Shown: positions 19,175-23,775 of the stretch, in pieces
Numbering within the stretch: position 1 is the first letter of the stretch
How the letters are laid out: each line of letters opens with the position of its first letter
NCBI GenBank assembly: GCA_900660155.1
Contig: CABFPE010000050.1
Location: 198,905-222,679 of the forward strand
Direction: 5' to 3'
Length of the DNA stretch: 23,775 nucleotides
DNA from: Hofstenia miamia
Lineage: Eukaryota > Xenacoelomorpha > Acoela > Hofsteniidae
The notes under the pieces: generated by a model
Told to the model about the DNA's origin: nothing
Database searches by the model: none
The model's input: only the letters and a program-made list of their open reading frames with translations
Translations under genes and position numbers: made by a program

Positions 19175-19994
19175 CCTTCTTACTTCTCACAGCTACATGC
19201 CAGTATCCCTCTCAGCGCGGGGAACTCACCAGTTCCCAGGGAGTCTGAGAGCTTTCCTCAGGACTACTTCAACTTTCTTTAACTTCCACAGCCTTTCTAT
19301 TTCCTCTTTCTCCTTGGTTTCTACATTTCTGTCCTTTGGCACTGCTATATCTATCACTGTTCCTAATCTTTTTTCTGTCTATCACTACTATGTCCGGCCT
19401 CCGTGCTTCTATCACTTTGCTCGTCTGGATGTTGAAGTCCCACAGTATCTTAACCTTATCATTCACTATGACTCCCTGTGGCCTTTGCTCATACCACTTG
19501 TCTCCTGCTTCTAGCCCATGCTGCTTGCTCAAGCTCCAATGTACCATTCGTCCCACCTTGTCATGCCTGAACCTATACTCATTCTGCGCCAACTTCTCAC
19601 ACCATGCTATCAGATGATCTACTGTCTCCGCCTCTTTCTTACATAGCCTACAGTTATCACTTACTTTCATTCTTCTGTCTATATGCTTTGTCACCCAGTT
19701 TGTTCGTATTGCTTGCTCCTGTGCTGCCATTATCAGTGCTTCTGTTTCTCTCTTCAGTCCTGCCATCTTTAACCATTTGTTGCTCTCTTCTCTGTCACAC
19801 TTTTCTGTGTTCCTCCAGTATTCTCCATGCATTGCCTTCTGCCTATACCTTGTTTGTCTCTGATTCCATCCTATTCTGGTATATCTTCTTTCCTTCACTC
19901 TCAGTTCTTATCTTTTTTAACTCCTTAGTGACCTCTAGTAGGGATCCTCTAGGTTGCTCTTCTACATATTCCTTTAGCCCTAGTGCTTCTGCTT

Positions 19995-20169
19995 CTACAG
20001 TTTCCTCCACACTTAGCAGCCTTGCCATGTACGGCCTATCTACATCTCCATTTAGGTTGAATGCTCTTTCTGCTGCTAGTATCTTCCTTGTCTCCCTGTC
20101 TAATTCCCTCAGTTCATTCTTGTTCCACCTAACTATTCCTGCCGAATATCTCAACACTGGTATCGCCCA
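19995..20169 (-). repeat. Duplicated R4 segment, copy A
   Basis: Left of the N at 20170. Matches 20171-20345 in the same orientation apart from a divergent 19-base patch near the start and three CG versus CA/TG sites (near 20031, 20142 and 20163), where this copy has CG. Confidence 0.85.
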
Positions 20170-20170
20170 N

Positions 20171-20345
20171 CTACAGTTTCCTCCCCACTCTTATGCCTTG
20201 CCATGTACAGCCTATCTACATCTCCATTTAGGTTGAATGCTCTTTCTGCTGCTAGTATCTTCCTTGTCTCCCTGTCTAATTCCCTCAGTTCATTCTTGTT
20301 CCACCTAACTATTCCTGCTGAATATCTCAACACTGGTATCATCCA
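20171..20345 (-). repeat. Duplicated R4 segment, copy B
   Basis: Right of the N at 20170 and continuous with the palm region of the element. Repeats the RYSAGIVRWNK...LNGDVDR coding block. Unlike copy A it lacks the three CpGs. Probably an assembly overlap between two element copies or alleles. Confidence 0.85.
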
Positions 20346-20714
20346 TGTATTAAATGCCTTTATGCTGTTCTGCCCATTCAATGCTGACTTCTGTTATACC
20401 TTCCTTACTCTCCTCTTGTATTCTTTCTTTAGCCTCATCTTTATTTCCTCGTGATCTGTTCTATCTTTCTCTATCACACCTAAGTACTTGTACCCCTCTT
20501 TGACTTCTTCAATCTTATCCCCACTGCTTGTCCTCAAACCCTCCCCATCCACACACTTGCCTCTAGTCATTGTCACTGCTGCACACTTTCCTAATCCAAG
20601 CTCCAACCCTGAATCTCTGCTTGCCTTCTCCAATGTCTCCACTTGCTTCTGCAACATCTTCCTTGAACTAGCATACATCTTTAGGTCGTATTTCTTCGGT
20701 AACACTCCTAGCAT

Positions 20715-21180
20715 CTATCTTCTCCAACACTTTGACTTTTGCTGTAAAGCAGTAGTGCCTTTTATGACGAGTGATACTGAGACGTTTTCGTCCTCTTGTA
20801 TAGTTAGTGTTCTGTTTGAGTAATCAATGAGGCAGTTGTTTTCTGCTAGGAAGTCTCTGCCAATTATCATATTGTAGGGTAATTGTTGGTCCATCATATC
20901 GATGATGTGGACATCTTGTTCAAACTTGATGTTGTTGATTGTGATTTTTGCATTTTTCACGGTTCCTTTGATATTTACGTAGTCTCCAGATGAGTTTATT
21001 AGTCTTGTATCATTTGAGGTAATGTCTTCTCTCCTTCATTCTATGTTGTGGGCGCATGTGTCTGACATTGTTATGGATGCGCTGTTGTCAACTGTAGCTT
21101 TAATGTTGAGGTTGTTGATTGTTAATGGAATTAAGTTTCGTTCCAATAGGTCTGACAATCAACAATTCCTTAGCTCGGTC
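20715..21180 (-). pseudogene. LTR-element aspartic protease (retropepsin), broken
   Basis: Processes the Gag-Pol polyprotein. The frame contains LIPLTINNLNIKATVDNSAS, with catalytic Asp at 21087-21089. The active-site triplet is Asp-Asn-Ser in place of the usual Asp-Thr/Ser-Gly. A TGA follows near 21043 after CAHNIE, then the same frame gives VNIKGTVKNAKITINNIKF, the flap region, and the C-terminal signature MIIGRDFLAENNCLIDY (usual form LGxDFL). The changed triplet together with the stop indicates loss of activity. The frame ends where R4-like sequence begins. Confidence 0.7.
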
Positions 21181-21213
21181 TGGGGCCAGCGCCCTTATTC
21201 GTTTAAATCTTCC

Positions 21214-22223
21214 TTAGGAGTCAGACTGTTTATGGTGTGTGCAGCAGGGTTGGAATGAGGTTGTAGGTTGGTATCCTCTTTGCCAATTAACCCTTTCATT
21301 GTTTTCTAAAGTGAGTTGTATGTTGACTGCCTTCTTTATGAGGGTGTCAATGTTGTCTTTGATGTCACATTTATTTTCAAATCTTGTTTTCATTGACTGA
21401 GGTAGCCCAGCATGTATATAGGAATATAGATCTTGAGGGTAGTACCTGTCTTCTTCTTGAGATAGACGTAGCAGACAATCGACTTTATAAATATAGCTGA
21501 TGCGTCCTTGTCTTTTCCTAGGCGACATGTGTATAATTGCATCCGGTATTGCTTCCTTGTACATTCGTTATCAAAGTGATCGCTCAAGGCTGTTACTAGT
21601 TTGTCATAGTTGGCTTTTGTTGTGGCATCGAAATTGAGGTACACTTGTAGTGCTCGATCCTATTAAAAAGAGAGGCATTTGAGTGGCTACGTTTTGTTTT
21701 GTTCCTTACTGTTGCACTAGATAGATTTCGAAGAGCACTATCCATTCACGGAAGGTTTGTCCTTTTATGTCGAATTTTCCTGTAAAGGCTTGGGGCATCT
21801 TTTGTATTTTTATGTCTGCTTTCATTGGTTGGTCTGGTAACATTGCTATTCTTTTCCTTGATCTCGTGTTGAGACTTGTGCCTGCAGTTGGTGGCAGTGA
21901 TGGCGGTCTGCAACGAGGCAGGCTTGACAGCAGCTGCGGTTGTGGGTGAGAGTATGAACCTGAGCTTTGTTGTGGTTGCATTAGTATTATAACTGTTTCT
22001 AATATGTTTGTTCGAAAGACATTTAGGTTTTCTCAAATAGATTTAGGAATTGTTGTTGTGTGACAGTTGGGTTCTGATTGGGGCAACTCAATTTGAGATA
22101 AGAGATTTTCTAAGTCTTCCACTTTTTCTTCCAAATTAGAAATAGATCATTTTGATCCATTATGATATCCATTAGTTTCAATTTGTTAAGAGTTTTCAAG
22201 CTTGAGAGTGTATAATTAACCAT
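21214..22223 (-). pseudogene. Ty3/Gypsy-like Gag, broken
   Basis: Structural protein that forms the particle. ATG at 22223 opens MVNYTLSSLKTLNKLKL; after a frameshift near 22140, NLEEKVEDLENLLSQIELPQ looks like a coiled coil. Then a Gln/Pro/Ser-rich stretch (21981-21830) leads to FTGKFDIKGQTFREWIVLFEIYL, the typical start of a Gypsy capsid domain (W...FE.Y). Another frame carries ATTKANYDKLVTALSDHFDN and KQYRMQLYTCRLGKD (21620-21520), and a further shift near 21490 gives LPQSMKTRFENKCDIKDNID (21400-21350). There are at least four frame changes and stops. I see no CCHC zinc knuckle before the protease. Confidence 0.7.
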
Positions 22224-22435
22224 ATTTATGAGTAAGCCGGGAGAGAGGGAGATATAGCAGTTGTATCAGGCTGTAGTTGTCCAGATTAGTACGAGAAGGC
22301 TTAAGAATTTATCCAGTAATAGAGTAATAGTTAATACAGTTCGGTAATGACAAGTGGCGGAGCTTGGCAAATATAGAAAAACTTACGATTTCGATAAGGT
22401 GTCGAAGTTTAGAGAATCAAAAGAGAGTGTTCTTT

Positions 22436-22453
22436 GATGTACGAGGGTCACCA
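22436..22453 (-). promoter_or_regulatory. Candidate primer-binding site
   Basis: On the element strand TGGTGACCCTCGTACATC begins with TGG, as required for pairing with a tRNA 3' CCA. It lies between the LTR and gag. The preceding bases are TAGA, not the usual CA, so this could be wrong by some bases or belong elsewhere. Confidence 0.35.
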
Positions 22454-22454
22454 T

Positions 22455-23160
22455 CTAGCATCAACATAGCAAGCCGATAAGTTAGGCAAAAACATAGTGA
22501 TAGCGTTTTATCTAGTCTTGTTGTAATACATCTCATGTGACTGCTTAGGCATAGACAGTTTAAAGTAGTAAGCACTAGTAATAGCATAGATAGACTACTG
22601 CGAATGTGAACTCCAGTAACACATAAGAATACGTGGCAATTAGTGCCGAAGCGAGACATCAAAGCTGCCATCTAGAATACCCGAATGTCTGGATCAGCTA
22701 CATACAAAACTGAACGGGCTTAAGCCTCCTTTGTAGATGGGCCAGAACGATCCTACACGTCTGAATACGAACTTGGCCTACTCCCCTCAGCTTCTAGAAA
22801 GTTTAGCTGCTCATGATAATCTCAGTAATAAGCATATATGAGTAAGAGAATGAGCTATCAAACCAAAATAGTTTTATTAAACGTTTGCGCACATTGAGGC
22901 CCTATATATACAAACTGATTTAAACAACGTAATAACCTGCTGAGACAGAACTAAAAATGTAAACAAATAAGCGGCGCAAGCAATGGGTAGATGTAGTGCG
23001 GGAACGTAGCAGGAATTAACATGAATAGTGAATGCGACGACTCCCAGCAGCGACAATGTGAATTGCTGTTGCGTAGAGGTCCCAATTGTACAATATATAC
23101 ACACAAAAATGAATAATTCTGGGCTATACATTGCTTAGCATTCAAATTTAACAATCAGTA
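22455..23160 (-). repeat. Probable 5' LTR of the Gypsy-like element
   Basis: Directly upstream of gag on the element strand. It has a TATA box GTATATATAG at 22911-22902 and AATAAA at 22878-22873, the TATA/poly(A)-signal pairing expected at a U3-R boundary. Base composition is less AT-rich than the DNA beyond 23160. The left end may be TGTACTGATTGT near 23162. No second LTR exists in the window to define the ends, and the long U5 this implies makes the inner boundary doubtful. The small ORFs inside it on the minus strand are not credible genes. Confidence 0.5.
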
Positions 23161-23526
23161 CAAGATAAGTACAATAAAAGCTTGCTCGCTCAAAAGACAA
23201 CAAAGTTCCTTGAAAATGTCTTACTTTGTTGCTTAATTACAAAATTTGTTGTGATTTTGGCATTATGGACAAAGAACGTTCCTACATCGTATATGATCCA
23301 AAATAAAGGTCAAAAGAGTTAAGTTTCACCTATTGCGCAATTAAAAATGTGATGATTGCAAAAAAGCACACATCGGCAACAGAACGACATTTGGAAAAGA
23401 ATTAAAAGTAGCATGTTAACGGACATCTAAGAATAGAAATATTTATGCCTCAGCATTAAGGTAAAGAAAAAATTGTTTACATACAACTAAGCGTTCACCA
23501 TCATCAAATAGGAGAAGTTTTAATCA
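23161..23526. other. AT-rich flank
   Basis: No gene. CAACAAAGT (23198-23206) and ACTTTGTTG (23223-23231) form a 9-bp inverted pair with a 16-base spacer. Confidence 0.45.
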
Positions 23527-23737
23527 TCGTGAAATCCCTAAATTCAGTAAATTTGTGAAATTGGTATTTCACTTGTCTAACTTTATAAAATAATTAAAAT
23601 ACCTAGATACCTCAAGTATTTATTAAAATAACACTAAGGCTAACCCTAACCCCAACTCTTTAAACTTAGTTGTTTTATGAAGCTTTATAGTGAAATAGTA
23701 ATTTCACAAATTCACTGAAATCTTAAGGATTTCACGA
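23527..23737. mobile_element. Inverted-repeat element (MITE-like, about 211 bp)
   Basis: The arm 23527-23572 (TCGTGAAATCC...TTTGTGAAATTGGTATTTCAC) is the imperfect reverse complement of 23690-23737, differing at about six positions plus small gaps over about 46-48 bases. The 117-base centre is non-coding and contains a telomere-like word, CTAACCCTAACCCC (23640-23653). Size and long terminal inverted repeats fit a miniature transposon or a fold-back element. I could not find a convincing target duplication. Confidence 0.65.
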
Positions 23738-23762
23738 AATTCCTAATTACACAATCTTACTG

Positions 23763-23775
23763 AATATATATATAT
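23763..23775. repeat. (TA)n microsatellite at window edge
   Basis: TA alternation closes the window, mirroring the start. Confidence 0.9.

Larger units (their letters stand above)
19175..20714 (-). mobile_element. 5'-truncated R4/Dong-like non-LTR retrotransposon
   Basis: Minus-strand element whose single ORF is preserved from within the RT palm to the C-terminus, followed by a short 3' UTR and (TAA)n tail. Its coding strand is much less AT-rich than the flanks. The 5' end is cut inside RT at the YxDD motif and abuts LTR-retrotransposon protease sequence. An N at 20170 and a 175-base duplication interrupt it. Confidence 0.8.
19226..20714 (-). pseudogene. R4-like RT / restriction-like endonuclease ORF (broken)
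   Basis: Read on the minus strand: post-YxDD palm (YDLKMYASSRKM, LELGLGKC, GYKYLGVIEKDRTDHEE; 20714-20394); thumb (TWMIPVLRYSAGIVRWNK, LDRETRKILAAERAFN; present twice because of the assembly duplication); GLKEYVEE, with a break near 19880; then 19898-19269 with QKAMHGEYWR, a CCHC knuckle CRLC-x8-H-x4-C, RHDKVGRMVHW, KWYEQRPQG, ILWDFNIQ and RPDIVVID. The rest of the endonuclease signature, TVIDIAVP, is in another frame, so a frameshift lies near 19375. After KKVEVV the frame jumps to LRKALRLPGNW and stops at 19226, which suggests about 50 residues are deleted near the C-terminus. The R-PD...D motif identifies a restriction-like endonuclease, not an apurinic one, placing it in the R2/R4 side of the non-LTR tree. 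Confidence 0.85.
20715..23160 (-). mobile_element. 3'-truncated Ty3/Gypsy-like LTR retrotransposon
   Basis: In element order on the minus strand: probable 5' LTR (about 23160-22455), primer-binding-site candidate, leader, gag (22223-21214) and retropepsin (about 21180-20715). Reverse transcriptase, RNase H, integrase and the 3' LTR are absent. The break is at the R4-like element near 20714, and the far side of that element (below 19150) holds an unrelated LINE, so the missing half was deleted or lies elsewhere. The coding parts carry several frameshifts and stops. Confidence 0.75.

Noticed and set aside
19197..20823. Long plus-strand ORFs, one over 200 codons, rich in Ser/Leu/Phe
   Set aside because: They are antisense shadows of the R4-like coding strand, whose composition keeps the other strand open.
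22877..23154. Two minus-strand ORFs inside the probable LTR
   Set aside because: They overlap in different frames and cover LTR promoter signals; no domain is visible.

Overview
This window is an AT-rich stretch of animal nuclear genome, most likely from an aquatic invertebrate; a cnidarian is my best guess but is not proven. The evidence is the collection of animal-type retrotransposons and DNA transposons, eukaryotic promoter and polyadenylation signals, microsatellite tails and no bacterial gene organisation. I see no conserved host housekeeping gene. The recognisable content is mostly decayed mobile elements in long AT-rich non-coding DNA. Single N bases at 8281, 8611 and 20170 mark assembly joins, and the sequence beside them is suspect.

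Layout. 1-520: a decayed unidentified coding remnant. 1360-1960: an array of degenerate CCCTAAACC-containing repeats. 2439-2741 (-): an orphan single-exon ORF with a signal peptide and a C-terminal membrane segment. 2985-3670: two AATTAATTGA-rich blocks around more complex DNA. About 5145-10070 (-): a CR1/L2-like non-LTR retrotransposon with an SGNH-hydrolase ORF1 (8985-10046), a 2A-like motif at the start of ORF2 (8612-8789) and a reverse-transcriptase half of ORF2 (5305-7440). Its endonuclease part is missing. In the gap, on the opposite strand, lies a compact transcription unit (about 7440-8240): CCAAT, E2F-like, CRE and TATA elements, an intact 173-codon ORF and a poly(A) signal. This is the most unusual item in the window.

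10070-16070 is AT-rich non-coding DNA with microsatellites, a small hairpin and one doubtful ORF (14761-14973). 16071-16620 carries a repeated GTATAAGCCGCACC-type motif, probably a non-autonomous DNA transposon. 16680-17345 (-) is a Tc1/mariner transposase wreck recognisable only by reading through stops. 18761-19109 (+) is the C-terminal tail of another LINE. It ends in AATAAA and a (TTA)n tail at 19151-19174, where it meets tail-to-tail the 3' end of a minus-strand R4/Dong-like element (19175-20714). That element abuts the protease region of a broken Ty3/Gypsy-like LTR retrotransposon (protease 20715-21180, gag 21214-22223, 5' LTR about 22455-23160, all -). The window ends with a 211-bp inverted-repeat element (23527-23737), and both window edges are (TA)n.

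The picture is nested and adjacent insertions decaying by frameshift, stop and apparent CpG loss. Both N-flanked duplications have one copy rich in CpG and one with TpG/CpA at the same sites, so each pair probably joins two different element copies or alleles rather than a recent tandem duplication.
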